From assembly GCA_002354335.1 (NCBI GenBank), contig DELI01000005.1:1-64000 (forward strand): 64,000 nt of DNA, written 5' to 3'. Below, one piece after another: positions 35,969 to 44,868 of this stretch (positions are counted from its first letter, which is position 1; every line of letters starts with the position of its first letter). This stretch comes from Sphingobacterium sp. UBA2700 (GTDB lineage Bacteria > Bacteroidota > Bacteroidia > Sphingobacteriales > Sphingobacteriaceae). The notes under the pieces are model-generated. The model saw only the letters and a list, made by a program, of their open reading frames with translations. It ran no database searches and had not been told where the DNA came from. The position numbers were made by a program, and so were the translations under genes.

Positions 35969-38764
35969 ATGAGATTATTATTACTAATTGTATTTAATTT
36001 AACATGTTTATTTTCGTTTGCCCAGACTACCATCTTAAAGGGTAAGATCATGGACGGAAATGACAATTTTTCGCTTCCGGGAGCTACTTTAAAGATTTCG
36101 GATGGCAATCGATTTACCGTATCAGATGTCAATGGTAATTTCGAGTTTCTAAACCTTCCTGCAGGTACTTACACGCTAACCGTTGATTATTTAGGCTATG
36201 CGCATTATTCAGAGACTGTCACAGTGAGACCAGGTCAGGATGCTATTGAAGTTTTGCTATCGTCATCTTCGCGCAGCATCGATGAAGTGCATGTGATGGG
36301 CGATTTAGCGAGAGGTCAAGCGAAGGCCTTGAACCAACAAAAGAACAACAGCAATATTTCCAATATCATTTCTTCGGATCAAGTGGGTCGTTTCCCGGAT
36401 CAGAATATTGGTGATGCTTTGAAACGTGTTCCGGGTATCACAATGCAGAATGACCAAGGTGAAGCGCGTAACATTATTATTCGCGGTCTATCGCCAGAAT
36501 TGAACTCCGTTACGTTGAACGGGGACCGCATCCCTTCTGCAGAGGGAGACAACCGTAATGTGCAGATGGATTTGATTCCGTCGGATATGATCTCGACAAT
36601 CGAAGTCAACAAGACGTTAACACCGGATATGGACGCTGATGCAATTGGTGGTAGCGTGAATTTGATTACGCGTCCTGTTCCAAACAAACAACGTATTTCT
36701 GCGACATTGGGTGGCGGCTACTCGCCAGTTCGTGAGAAGGGAATTTACAATGGTTCAGTGATCTATGGTAACCGTTTTATGGACAATAAAATGGGCTTGG
36801 TATTGAGCGGAACGCTTCAAAGCAATGACTTTGGCTCGAACAACATCGAAAGTGAGTGGAAGAAAGATGACAAGGGTAATGTTTTTATGAAAGATATGCA
36901 AATCCGTAAATATGATGTACATAGAATTCGTCGATCGGTGTCTGCGGCCTGGGATTTTGATTTCAATACGAGAAACAAGATTGCTTTAAATGCGATGTAC
37001 AACTGGCGCGATGATTTGGAAAATCGCTTTGCCGTTTCATATAAAGACATGGAATGGAATGCCGACGAAAATGCTTACATCGGAAAATTGACTCGTCAGA
37101 CGAAAGGCGGAATTAGCAATGACAAGAACAAAGGGAAACGCCTAGAGCGTCAGGACGTATTGAAACTTTCGATGAAAGGTGAACATTTATTGACATCGAA
37201 ACTGGACTTCGATTGGACAGCTTCTTATTCTAGAGCCGCTGAACACCGCCCTAACGAACGCTATATTTCCTATGACTTGAAGAAGGTCGGATTCGGACAG
37301 GATCTATCGAGTACCTATCTACCATTCGTAAATGATCCACATACAGACTATGCTAAGCTCAAGTTTAATAAAATAACCGAAAACGAGAATAAGACAAATG
37401 AGGATGAATTTGGCGCAAAAGTGAACTTACGCTTTCCTTTCTCGGTTATTTCTGGTCAGAAGGGCCGTCTGCGCGTTGGTGCTCGCATACGATTGAAATC
37501 AAAGGAGCGTAACAACAACTTCTTCGAATACAAGCCTACTGACAAATTTGGTGATATGACTACCCATCCTCTACAGGTGTGGGATGCAAAACACTGGGAT
37601 CAAGGCGAAAGATATGCTGCAGGTGGTTTTGTAAGTAAAGATTACTTGGGTCAACTAGACCTTTACGACAATTCTAAATTTACGCCAAAGGACAAACCTG
37701 ATGAATATTTAGCGAAAAATTACCATGCTAAGGAGCGCATCGTCGCGGAATACCTTCGTTGGGATCAAAATATTACCAAGCGTACGGCTGTTATCTTAGG
37801 TCTTCGTATCGAACATACAAGCATTGACTATACCGGTAATAACGTTCTTGAAGAAGAAGAATTAATTGGCGAGATCCGCAATAAGAATAGCTATACCAAT
37901 TTCCTTCCTAGCATCAATGTGAAGCACAACTTCAATAATAATTTTATTCTACGCGCTGCAGTGACTACAGGTTTGGCACGCCCGAATTACTATGCGCTCG
38001 CACCATACGTGAATACCATATCGGAAGATAAAAAGCTGTTTGCTGGTAACCCGAATTTGAAGTCTACTAACGCGACTAACTTCGATTTAATGTTGGAGAA
38101 TTACTTTCAAAATGTGGGTATCATCTCCGGAGGGGTTTTCTATAAGAATTTGAAGAACTTCATTTACATGTACAATGATCAAAGCTTCAATACCCAGGGT
38201 TTCAGCAAGGCATTCCCTGACTTAAAGAACCCGATTGCAGCTGGCGAAACTTGGAAATTCACGCAGTTCAGAAATGGTGAGGAAGTAGATGTGTATGGGT
38301 TTGAGGTTGCTTTCCAACGTCAATTAGACTTTTTACCGGGCAAATTCTTAAAAGGATTCGGTATATACACAAACTATACCTACACAGGTTCTAAAGCCAA
38401 AGGTATTGCAGGAGAAGATGGAGTATTGCGTGAAGGATTAGGCCTTCCTCGCACGACACCACATATGTTCAACGGTTCATTATCGTGGGAAAACAATAAA
38501 TTTTCAGCACGCGTATCAGCGAACTATACAGCAGCATACTTAGACGAGATCGGTGATGACGCTTTTACGGATGCTTATTACGACAAGCAGTTCTTCTTAG
38601 ATGCAAATGCTTCTTACAAAGTGACTAAGCAATTCCGCATCTTCGCTGAGGCTAACAACTTAACAAACCAACCCTTGCGTTACTACCAAGGTCAGGAGAA
38701 TTTGATGCAACAGTTGGAATATTACAAGCCTCGTTACAACCTAGGTATCAAATTCGATTTATAG
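35969..38764 (+). CDS. TonB-dependent outer membrane receptor (phytase-linked)
   Basis: This 931-residue receptor has a signal peptide (LLLLIVFNLTCLFSFAQ). A carboxypeptidase-regulatory-like domain (residues about 20-95) is followed by the plug, with GRFPDQNIGDALKRVPGIT, NIIIRGLSPELNSVTLNGDR and ADAIGGSVNLITR, and a barrel ending YNLGIKFDL. Its plug wording is typical of TonB receptors in the IroN/CirA-like group that lack a SusD partner. The start at 35969 gives a proper signal peptide; an in-frame TTG upstream overlaps the promoter element. The phytase gene follows 20 bases later, so phytate or inositol phosphate import is likely. Confidence 0.93.
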   Translation: MRLLLLIVFNLTCLFSFAQTTILKGKIMDGNDNFSLPGATLKISDGNRFTVSDVNGNFEFLNLPAGTYTLTVDYLGYAHYSETVTVRPGQDAIEVLLSSSSRSIDEVHVMGDLARGQAKALNQQKNNSNISNIISSDQVGRFPDQNIGDALKRVPGITMQNDQGEARNIIIRGLSPELNSVTLNGDRIPSAEGDNRNVQMDLIPSDMISTIEVNKTLTPDMDADAIGGSVNLITRPVPNKQRISATLGGGYSPVREKGIYNGSVIYGNRFMDNKMGLVLSGTLQSNDFGSNNIESEWKKDDKGNVFMKDMQIRKYDVHRIRRSVSAAWDFDFNTRNKIALNAMYNWRDDLENRFAVSYKDMEWNADENAYIGKLTRQTKGGISNDKNKGKRLERQDVLKLSMKGEHLLTSKLDFDWTASYSRAAEHRPNERYISYDLKKVGFGQDLSSTYLPFVNDPHTDYAKLKFNKITENENKTNEDEFGAKVNLRFPFSVISGQKGRLRVGARIRLKSKERNNNFFEYKPTDKFGDMTTHPLQVWDAKHWDQGERYAAGGFVSKDYLGQLDLYDNSKFTPKDKPDEYLAKNYHAKERIVAEYLRWDQNITKRTAVILGLRIEHTSIDYTGNNVLEEEELIGEIRNKNSYTNFLPSINVKHNFNNNFILRAAVTTGLARPNYYALAPYVNTISEDKKLFAGNPNLKSTNATNFDLMLENYFQNVGIISGGVFYKNLKNFIYMYNDQSFNTQGFSKAFPDLKNPIAAGETWKFTQFRNGEEVDVYGFEVAFQRQLDFLPGKFLKGFGIYTNYTYTGSKAKGIAGEDGVLREGLGLPRTTPHMFNGSLSWENNKFSARVSANYTAAYLDEIGDDAFTDAYYDKQFFLDANASYKVTKQFRIFAEANNLTNQPLRYYQGQENLMQQLEYYKPRYNLGIKFDL

Positions 38765-38784
38765 CATACATAAACTTTTTACAA

Positions 38785-39846
38785 ATGAAACAATCCATCA
38801 TCATATGCGGGCTCGCTGCAGCAATTCTTAGCTCATGTAATTCGGGCGATAAGTTAGCTGCAGTAGCTGAAAATGCTGTGAAGCCTACGGTTATCACAGA
38901 AGTAGTACCCAACGATACGGATGACCCGGCGATCTGGGTAAATCCAAAAGATAGTTCCGAAGTATTTGTTATCGGAACAGACAAGCACGAGAAGACTGGC
39001 GGTCTATATCTATACGATATGGAAGGCAAGATCGTCAATCAAGTCACACCATTGGATCGTCCCAACAACGTGGATATTGCCTATGGTTTTAACTTGGACG
39101 GACGCATTGTCGATATCGCTGTAGTTACGGAGCGTGGTACAGACAAGATCAGAGTATTTACATTACCTGACCTTAAACCAATCGACAATGGCGGAATCCC
39201 GGTCTTTGAGGGTGAGAAAGATCGCTCTCCTATGGGTATCGCTTTGTACACAAAAGCAGATTCTACGGGCAATAAAATCCAAGCGATTGTAGGTAGAAAA
39301 ACCGGAGAATCGGGAAGATACTTATTCCAATACGATTTAGTTGATAACGGAGGAACGGTAGTTGGTAAGAAAGTCCGCGAGTTCGGTAAATTTGAAGGCG
39401 GTAAAGAGATAGAAGCTATCGCTGTCGATAATCAACTAGGTTATGTCTATTATTCCGACGAAGGCTTTGGTATACATAAATACTATGCAGATCCCGCGAA
39501 TGGAAATCAAGAGCTTGCCGTATTCGGGAAGACAGATTTCAAAAGAGACCATGAAGGGATTGCGATCTATCAATCTTCGGATAGCACCGGATATATCATC
39601 GTGTCAAATCAGCAGAATAATTCTTTCAACATCTATCCACGAGAAGGTGTTGCAGGGAATCCAAACCAGCATCAGCTGATTACCGAAGTTCCAGTATCTG
39701 CGGTAGAGTGTGACGGTGCGGATGCGATATCGCTTCCTATTGGCAGCAAGTTTCCGAAAGGAATGTTAGTAGCAATGAGCAACGGGATGGTGTTTCATTA
39801 TTACGATTGGCAGATCTTCCAAGATAGCATCAACGCAAAGAAATAG
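38785..39846 (+). CDS. Beta-propeller phytase lipoprotein
   Basis: This 353-residue protein has a lipobox at ILSSCNSG (Cys near 18). The sequence follows beta-propeller phytases: NDTDDPAIWVNP, VIGTDKHEKTGGLYLYDM, NNVDIAYGFNLDGRIVDIA, YYSDEGFGIHKYYAD, FKRDHEGIAIYQ and ECDGADAISLP. These acidic residues coordinate calcium and phosphate in the family. It would release phosphate from phytate or other inositol phosphates at the outer membrane. Co-transcription with the TonB receptor suggests uptake of the substrate or products. Confidence 0.93.
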   Translation: MKQSIIICGLAAAILSSCNSGDKLAAVAENAVKPTVITEVVPNDTDDPAIWVNPKDSSEVFVIGTDKHEKTGGLYLYDMEGKIVNQVTPLDRPNNVDIAYGFNLDGRIVDIAVVTERGTDKIRVFTLPDLKPIDNGGIPVFEGEKDRSPMGIALYTKADSTGNKIQAIVGRKTGESGRYLFQYDLVDNGGTVVGKKVREFGKFEGGKEIEAIAVDNQLGYVYYSDEGFGIHKYYADPANGNQELAVFGKTDFKRDHEGIAIYQSSDSTGYIIVSNQQNNSFNIYPREGVAGNPNQHQLITEVPVSAVECDGADAISLPIGSKFPKGMLVAMSNGMVFHYYDWQIFQDSINAKK

Positions 39847-39904
39847 TGGATTTTGCTTAATGAAACGCGATTCGCGATCTAAGCGATTATTTAAGAATAA
39901 GTTC

Positions 39905-39937
39905 AAAGAGGCTTCCGGATAGGGAGCCTCTTTTTTT
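39905..39937. terminator. Terminator after the phytase gene
   Basis: AAAGAGGCT at 39905-39913 pairs with AGCCTCTTT at 39925-39933, followed by a T-run. It lies between convergent genes. Confidence 0.85.
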
Positions 39938-39942
39938 GCTGC

Positions 39943-41745
39943 TTAGCTTATGTTTGGTGCAACTTTGCGGACACAGCGGATGGGGGCGGCAATAGGTTGA
40001 TACAAAACATTTGTAGAACCAACAGTAAATTTAGGAGATAGGTCATACCCTCCTGTTCTATATTCCATCATGAAATAGGTATTGGCGACATTTGTCCTAA
40101 AATAACCTATGTCTGAAGAACTAAACAAATGATTGAGCCAGCCCATGTTTGGATTTCCAGCTTTATATACGTAGTGTAGGATTTCCCCATTAGCGTTCTT
40201 ATAGCCTAACGCTGTAAATACAAGATCCTTATGAGGATGCGTTGGCGGACCGATATGAGCTGCATCCTTCCATCTTATATACCAGCCCTCACGATTTAGT
40301 TGGTCTTGCTTTTCAACCATCGGATTTGTAGAGCTGATTAGTGCATTATATTCATCAGGCGTTGGAAGCCTCCAAAGTCCTTCAGGATAAACGAACTTAC
40401 AAGGATCACTCTGTCCATCAGGACGCAAGTGAGGCATAGACCCTCCATACCAGTAATCGCTATCAGCAATATTAGAAATCCCATTGTTTACCTTTCGGAT
40501 ATGAGGATTATCATAGCGAAATCGATACTTATTCCTTTCGACGCTTTCGTCGTAGTATAAATTTCCCCTTGCCCAATAAACTTCACCGCGCTGTATAGGC
40601 GATTCCAACAATTCTAATACTGCTTGATACCGATGTCCGGGTTTAGCAATAAAATCTGGAAAAGTGAAATCGACATTCTGAAAGGTACGAGGTATTAGAC
40701 TCTTTGTGTCAGGAGCATTATCGTTTATTCGCTCCGAAGTCACTTTAATTTCATTGATCTTGAGTTTTAGACGCAATACGGTAGAGTTAGCGATAGTGTA
40801 GAAATCACGATAGACTGCCCAGTCCACTGGGATGCTGTCGCTGACAATGGTATTCCATGTCCTAAATCTCAGCATATTTGTGTTGTTTGTACTGCTATAA
40901 CTGCCGTTCAATAAAGAGAATAGCCCATCTTGCGGACCTGTATTAGATGCCAGAACATCTATATTTGCGGAGGTGATTTTTGCAAATATTCCTCTTGCAT
41001 TAATTTCTAAGCGTATTTTTGCTAGTTGCCGGCTAAAGGTAATGCTGATTGGATTTTCTCCATCCACTATATCAGACGTTTTGATGAGCCCCGTACTGTA
41101 AAGAAAGTCGTTTTCTTTATCATGTAAGTTCGCAATCACCAGAATATGATAGTCTGTAGAATTGATATCAGGAATATCTTCTTCTCTGTTGTAGGAATAG
41201 GCAAACCACCTATAGTTCTTATTGCGATAAACTGGAATCTTCAGAGGTGATCCGACGACACCTTGTGATTGATTCACGTAGGTTGTAGCTTCTCCAGCAG
41301 CATTCGTATTGAATACGACAACTCTATATTTTTTCTGCGGGCTCATGTTGCTAACAGCACGCTTTTCGACAGGTCTAGATATGGCGCTTTTCGTTTGAAT
41401 ACGCAATTTGTCAGACTTCTCCGTAGTATGTTGCAATGGAAGTTCTTCCATGATTACGCGAGCTTCAAGTCCTTTGAATGCTGTAGTTTTACTTGCTATT
41501 ATCGTTTTTTTACCGAAGCATTGATCAAAGGAAGATCCTTTTATATGTTTTATGCCTGTGGATTGGTGCTTTGGCTTTACAATAGGCTCAACGGCTTCGG
41601 AAGCATCCAAGCCTTCGACAGAAAAAGATAAACTATAGTCGCCATTTCGTATTTCTTCCTTTAAATGAGGAGGCTTTTCGCAGGCAAATAGCATAAGTAT
41701 TGATATAAGAAATGGGGCGAATAAATATCGTCTAATAGCATTCAT
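39943..41745 (-). CDS. Fimbrillin-like lipoprotein with C-terminal FISUMP-like domain
   Basis: This 600-residue protein has a lipobox at LMLFACEKP (Cys near 22). Residues about 100-390 resemble fimbrillin/Mfa-type proteins of Bacteroidota (YRVVVFNTNAAGE, NYRWFAYSYN, ISITFSRQLAKIRLEI). The C-terminal part (about 400-600) has GLWRLPTPDEYNALIS, ALGYKNANGE and APIRCVRK, as in Fibrobacter succinogenes major paralogous domains. It is probably a surface adhesin or fimbrial component. It is preceded 27 bases upstream by a small KKLPY ORF in the same operon. I base the family call on wording, not on a search. Confidence 0.72.
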   Translation of the reverse strand: MNAIRRYLFAPFLISILMLFACEKPPHLKEEIRNGDYSLSFSVEGLDASEAVEPIVKPKHQSTGIKHIKGSSFDQCFGKKTIIASKTTAFKGLEARVIMEELPLQHTTEKSDKLRIQTKSAISRPVEKRAVSNMSPQKKYRVVVFNTNAAGEATTYVNQSQGVVGSPLKIPVYRNKNYRWFAYSYNREEDIPDINSTDYHILVIANLHDKENDFLYSTGLIKTSDIVDGENPISITFSRQLAKIRLEINARGIFAKITSANIDVLASNTGPQDGLFSLLNGSYSSTNNTNMLRFRTWNTIVSDSIPVDWAVYRDFYTIANSTVLRLKLKINEIKVTSERINDNAPDTKSLIPRTFQNVDFTFPDFIAKPGHRYQAVLELLESPIQRGEVYWARGNLYYDESVERNKYRFRYDNPHIRKVNNGISNIADSDYWYGGSMPHLRPDGQSDPCKFVYPEGLWRLPTPDEYNALISSTNPMVEKQDQLNREGWYIRWKDAAHIGPPTHPHKDLVFTALGYKNANGEILHYVYKAGNPNMGWLNHLFSSSDIGYFRTNVANTYFMMEYRTGGYDLSPKFTVGSTNVLYQPIAAPIRCVRKVAPNIS

Positions 41746-41772
41746 AATTAATAAGGTTTTATTTGGGAATCC

Positions 41773-41976
41773 TCAGAATTCCATCCTATAGTTAGGCCCT
41801 TCATCTTCAACCCAATCTTCCACCTGAGGAGTGTGATGATTTTTCTCAGAAGTAAGGAATGAGGAAGTAGTGGCAAGATTGCCCTCCATATCAACAACAA
41901 TCATCGATATGGAAGGTCTTATGTAGGGTAATTTTTTTAGATTTTTAATTTCGACATGACGGCGTTTACAATTCAT
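41773..41976 (-). CDS. Small KKLPY-motif protein 1
   Basis: This 67-residue protein has a basic N-terminus (NCKRRHVEIKN), then KKLPYIRPSISMIVVDMEG, a Ser/Thr patch (LATTSSF) and an acidic tail (VEDWVEDEGPNYRMEF). There is no signal peptide or transmembrane segment. The layout (basic start, PY..P.I..V..E, small residues, acidic/Trp tail) resembles short uncharacterised proteins found beside fimbrillin-like genes in Bacteroidota. It lies 27 bases upstream of the fimbrillin-like gene and 380 bases from a second ORF with the same motif. Function unknown. Confidence 0.68.
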   Translation of the reverse strand: MNCKRRHVEIKNLKKLPYIRPSISMIVVDMEGNLATTSSFLTSEKNHHTPQVEDWVEDEGPNYRMEF

Positions 41977-42356
41977 TATTTAAATATCCTTTTTAATAGT
42001 TGACAATGTCCTTTCTTTCGATTTATTCGATGACATTGAGTGAGTAAGTGATCTTGGGATATTCAAATATAGTAAATTTTCATTAAAAGAATAATTATTT
42101 CTATTAAAATCATTAATTTAACAATATAAATAAGTTAAAAAAGCATCTTAGCCAGGTTTTGTAGTAACCATTGCATGTAATTAGTTTTTATTAATTTAAA
42201 AAATTAATATATTAATTTTCACTTAATTAAATGAAGAGAACAGTGTACGTAGTTTTGTTTTGACCGTTTATCAATATTTGAAAATATGGGGATAATGTTA
42301 TTTCCTATTTGACCTTAATACCTGTCGATTTATTGTCTCTTCTTAGGCAACAAACA
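41977..42356. other. AT-rich spacer between the two small KKLPY genes
   Basis: I see no gene here. The right-hand part is very AT-rich. It holds the minus-strand -7 element at 42064-42071; the region beyond it may contain the end of the second small transcript but no clear terminator hairpin. Confidence 0.6.
42064..42071 (-). promoter_or_regulatory. -7 promoter element of the small protein/fimbrillin-like operon
   Basis: On the minus strand this reads TATATTTG, matching TAnnTTTG. It gives a leader of about 84 bases before the 67-residue ORF. Confidence 0.5.
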
Positions 42357-42560
42357 CTACTTTTTATTCCTTTTGCAGGTAAACTCCTTTAGATAAAGTT
42401 TGATTAGGGATGAGAGGGTACTCTTATTAGTCGCCGGACTGGAGGATGGGGGTAAGATTGGCGATTGCTGACGCTGCATCTCTTGCATAGTAATCTTAGG
42501 ACTCGTGTAGGGAAGCTTCTTTTTATCATTCGCTTGGCCTCCTGCTTTCTCATTCTTCAT
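42357..42560 (-). CDS. Small KKLPY-motif protein 2
   Basis: This 67-residue ORF reads MKNEKAGGQANDK, then KKLPYTSPKITMQEMQRQ, followed by a Pro/Ser-rich stretch (PILPPSSSPATNKST) and a basic C-terminus. It shares KKLPY..P.I.M with the small protein encoded at 41773-41976, but lacks the acidic tail; its C-terminus is basic instead. It may be a diverged or decaying paralogue. No signal peptide is visible. Evidence that it is a real gene is the shared motif, its position and strand. Confidence 0.55.
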   Translation of the reverse strand: MKNEKAGGQANDKKKLPYTSPKITMQEMQRQQSPILPPSSSPATNKSTLSSLIKLYLKEFTCKRNKK

Positions 42561-42863
42561 AACAAGTGAAATTAAATAAATTGGTAATAATATTTCCAGT
42601 TAAAGGATATTATTAATAATTGTGCTTGCAAAAGTTGGTTGACAGCGGTAAATATAGATTTATTGAATTTAATTTTATAATTTAAATTAAATTTATTTCA
42701 TTAAAAAACATCAATAAAAGCAGCAATCTTATGGAAATACTACCTTCTTTTAAATGATCGCTATACAACTTTTAACATTCCATCAAAAAAGTTCTCAATT
42801 TAATAATTCAACTTTGATTGAAACTATTGCTATTTTAGACATTCAATTTAGTAAAGGTTTTTT
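42561..42863. other. AT-rich divergent spacer
   Basis: No gene seen. The spacer separates the minus-strand small ORF from the plus-strand thioesterase gene, so it should hold both promoters. I found no perfect TAnnTTTG; a weak candidate ACTTTTG lies on the minus strand near 42629. Confidence 0.5.
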
Positions 42864-43307
42864 ATGGAAAATAAAGTGTTTTATGAAGGCCAGGTTCTTT
42901 GGTCGCAGATTGATGCGAATGTTCATTTAAGACATTCTGCATATGCGGATTTCTGCGCACAAGCGCGAAGCAATATGCTCAACCAACTGGGGCTTTCGCT
43001 GGCAGAGTTCTCCAAAATGAAAATTGGTCCTATTCTGTTTCGCGAAGAGCTCAACTACCATCGTGAAATCAGTTTAGATGAATATATCAAGGTTACTGTG
43101 GAAATCAGTAAATTCAACCGCAAAAACTCTCGTTTTTCTTTTCGGCATGAGATTTTTAAGCAGAACGGTGTCAGAGCGGCAGTTGTGGTAGTGGATGGTG
43201 CGTGGATGAACTTAGTAGAACGCAAGCTAACGGCAGTCCCTGAAGCATGGCTCCCCGTATTAGATAAAATCCCTCGAGCGGATGATTACGTGGAAGTTGA
43301 TGAATAG
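42864..43307 (+). CDS. Acyl-CoA thioesterase, 4-hydroxybenzoyl-CoA thioesterase-like hotdog fold
   Basis: This 147-residue protein has the hotdog pattern: VLWSQIDANVHLRHSAYADFCAQAR at the N-terminus (the usual D-x-N/D-x-H catalytic zone, here DANVHL), followed by REELNYHREISLDEYIKV and FRHEIF. It probably hydrolyses a medium-chain or aromatic acyl-CoA in the cytoplasm, like YbgC-type enzymes. No pathway partner is nearby. The gene stands before rsmI, 63 bases away, with a separate promoter. Confidence 0.82.
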   Translation: MENKVFYEGQVLWSQIDANVHLRHSAYADFCAQARSNMLNQLGLSLAEFSKMKIGPILFREELNYHREISLDEYIKVTVEISKFNRKNSRFSFRHEIFKQNGVRAAVVVVDGAWMNLVERKLTAVPEAWLPVLDKIPRADDYVEVDE

Positions 43308-43358
43308 TGACACGCTAGCATTAGCTAAAGCAAAACAAAATTCTAAAGCATTATTCCT

Positions 43359-43366
43359 TATCTTTG
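43359..43366 (+). promoter_or_regulatory. -7 promoter element of rsmI, leaderless
   Basis: TATCTTTG matches TAnnTTTG and ends only four bases before the ATG at 43371, so the mRNA probably starts at or next to the start codon. Confidence 0.6.
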
Positions 43367-43370
43367 GCAT

Positions 43371-44036
43371 ATGTTATATATAGTCCCTACACCGATTGGA
43401 AACTTGGAAGATATGACTTTCAGGGCTATCAACGTCTTAAAACAGGTCGATATCATACTGGCCGAAGATACTCGAACAAGTGCTCCTTTATTAAAGCACT
43501 TTGGCATTGAGAAAAAAGTATTTGCTCACCACCAACATAACGAACATAAAGCTGTATCAGAGATCATCCGACTGATGAAAGAAGGACAACAAATTGCCTT
43601 AATCTCTGATGCTGGCACCCCAGCAATCTCAGACCCAGGCTTCCTATTGGTTCGCGAAAGCATAAAAGAGGGATTGGAAGTACAATGCCTACCGGGCGCC
43701 ACAGCTTTCGTTCCAGCGCTGGTGAACTCGGGACTTCCTAATGACCGCTTCTGTTTTGAAGGATTTCTTCCTGTTAAAAAAGGTAGACAAACACGCCTTA
43801 AAGCATTGGCGGAAGAAAAGAGAACCATGATATTCTACGAGTCACCTCATAGAATATTGAAAACCATAGAAGAGTTTATGCTGGTGTTCGGCGAAGAGCG
43901 TCAGGCTTCTTTGTCGCGCGAGATCAGTAAGCTTTACGAGGAGACAGTTCGTGGAACATTGACCGAATTGAAACAACATTTTGAACAAAACCCTATCAAA
44001 GGCGAATTTGTATTTTGTGTCGCTGGGGCAGAATAA
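43371..44036 (+). CDS. rsmI: 16S rRNA (cytidine-1402-2'-O)-methyltransferase
   Basis: RsmI methylates the ribose of C1402 in 16S rRNA near the decoding centre, using SAM. The 221-residue protein has the N-terminal PTPIGNLEDMTFRAI, LAEDTRTSAPLLKHF, ISDAGTPAISDPGFLLV and LPGATAFVPALVNSGL motifs of the tetrapyrrole methylase fold. It lacks the long C-terminal extension of E. coli RsmI (286 residues), as is common in Bacteroidota. Its start codon almost touches its promoter. Confidence 0.95.
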   Translation: MLYIVPTPIGNLEDMTFRAINVLKQVDIILAEDTRTSAPLLKHFGIEKKVFAHHQHNEHKAVSEIIRLMKEGQQIALISDAGTPAISDPGFLLVRESIKEGLEVQCLPGATAFVPALVNSGLPNDRFCFEGFLPVKKGRQTRLKALAEEKRTMIFYESPHRILKTIEEFMLVFGEERQASLSREISKLYEETVRGTLTELKQHFEQNPIKGEFVFCVAGAE

Positions 44037-44075
44037 TATTAGAAACGCGTATTTATTTTATTAAATCTTGAATCA

Positions 44076-44864
44076 ATGGAAAATTACCAAATTGATAAGT
44101 ACATACAAGACGGCCAAGATCCGAAAGTAGTAGAAAAGATTCATGGAAAGATTCTCGACATGCTAACACCTGGCGAATCGATCAATTATATTGCTTTGCA
44201 AAAAAAACCAGCTGTTACGTTATTGCCTGATAGTATCACGGTGAGTAATAAGCGTCTCTTCCTTTGCGAATTCACTAAGTTAGGTTTGGCAACAAACTTC
44301 GAAATATTTGCATGGCAAGAAGTGAAAGACATCGCATTTAAAGAAGAAATATTCGGATCTAAAGTTACGGTAATTCCTTTCACGGGGGAGAATCTGACCA
44401 TAGATTACATTCCTAAAACACAGGCTCGCAAGCTATATCAATTAATCAAAGCCGCTTTAGATAACCTTCAAAATCAAAAGCAAGAGCCTAAGGAGAGTAA
44501 GATTGTGATTGAAAATAAACCAGTATATGGTTCCCCTACTCCAGCTCCTAAGCCAGAAGTAGAAAAAGCTTTCGTACCTACAGCATCTGAAGAAGCGCAA
44601 CCCAGCGCCATCGAAGAAAAGAGAGAGGAAAGACCGATCCCTGCACCGACATTGAACGAGACCTTCCAAAGACAGGAGCAGTGCCCGAGCAGCTTTCAAT
44701 CGCCCTCTAGTCCAACTCCATCTTACGCTGCTGCAGCGCCAAAAGCTGAAGAGGAAGATGAGATCACGCAGAAACTAAAAAAGCTTAAAACACTTTACGA
44801 CAAACAACTGATCACACAGGCAGAATACGAAACTAAAAAAGCGGAGATCTTAAGCACACTATAA
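44076..44864 (+). CDS. PH-like domain protein with C-terminal SHOCT motif
   Basis: This 262-residue cytoplasmic protein has an N-terminal bacterial PH-like domain (residues about 20-130; SINYIALQKKPAVTLLPDSITVSNKRLFLCE and a following beta-rich stretch). A Pro/Glu-rich linker (about 135-225) leads to a SHOCT motif at the C-terminus, ITQKLKKLKTLYDKQLIT and EYETKKAEIL. SHOCT motifs are thought to aid oligomerisation. The function is unknown. lnt starts four bases after its stop, so the two are co-transcribed. Confidence 0.78.
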   Translation: MENYQIDKYIQDGQDPKVVEKIHGKILDMLTPGESINYIALQKKPAVTLLPDSITVSNKRLFLCEFTKLGLATNFEIFAWQEVKDIAFKEEIFGSKVTVIPFTGENLTIDYIPKTQARKLYQLIKAALDNLQNQKQEPKESKIVIENKPVYGSPTPAPKPEVEKAFVPTASEEAQPSAIEEKREERPIPAPTLNETFQRQEQCPSSFQSPSSPTPSYAAAAPKAEEEDEITQKLKKLKTLYDKQLITQAEYETKKAEILSTL

Positions 44865-44868
44865 GTTC

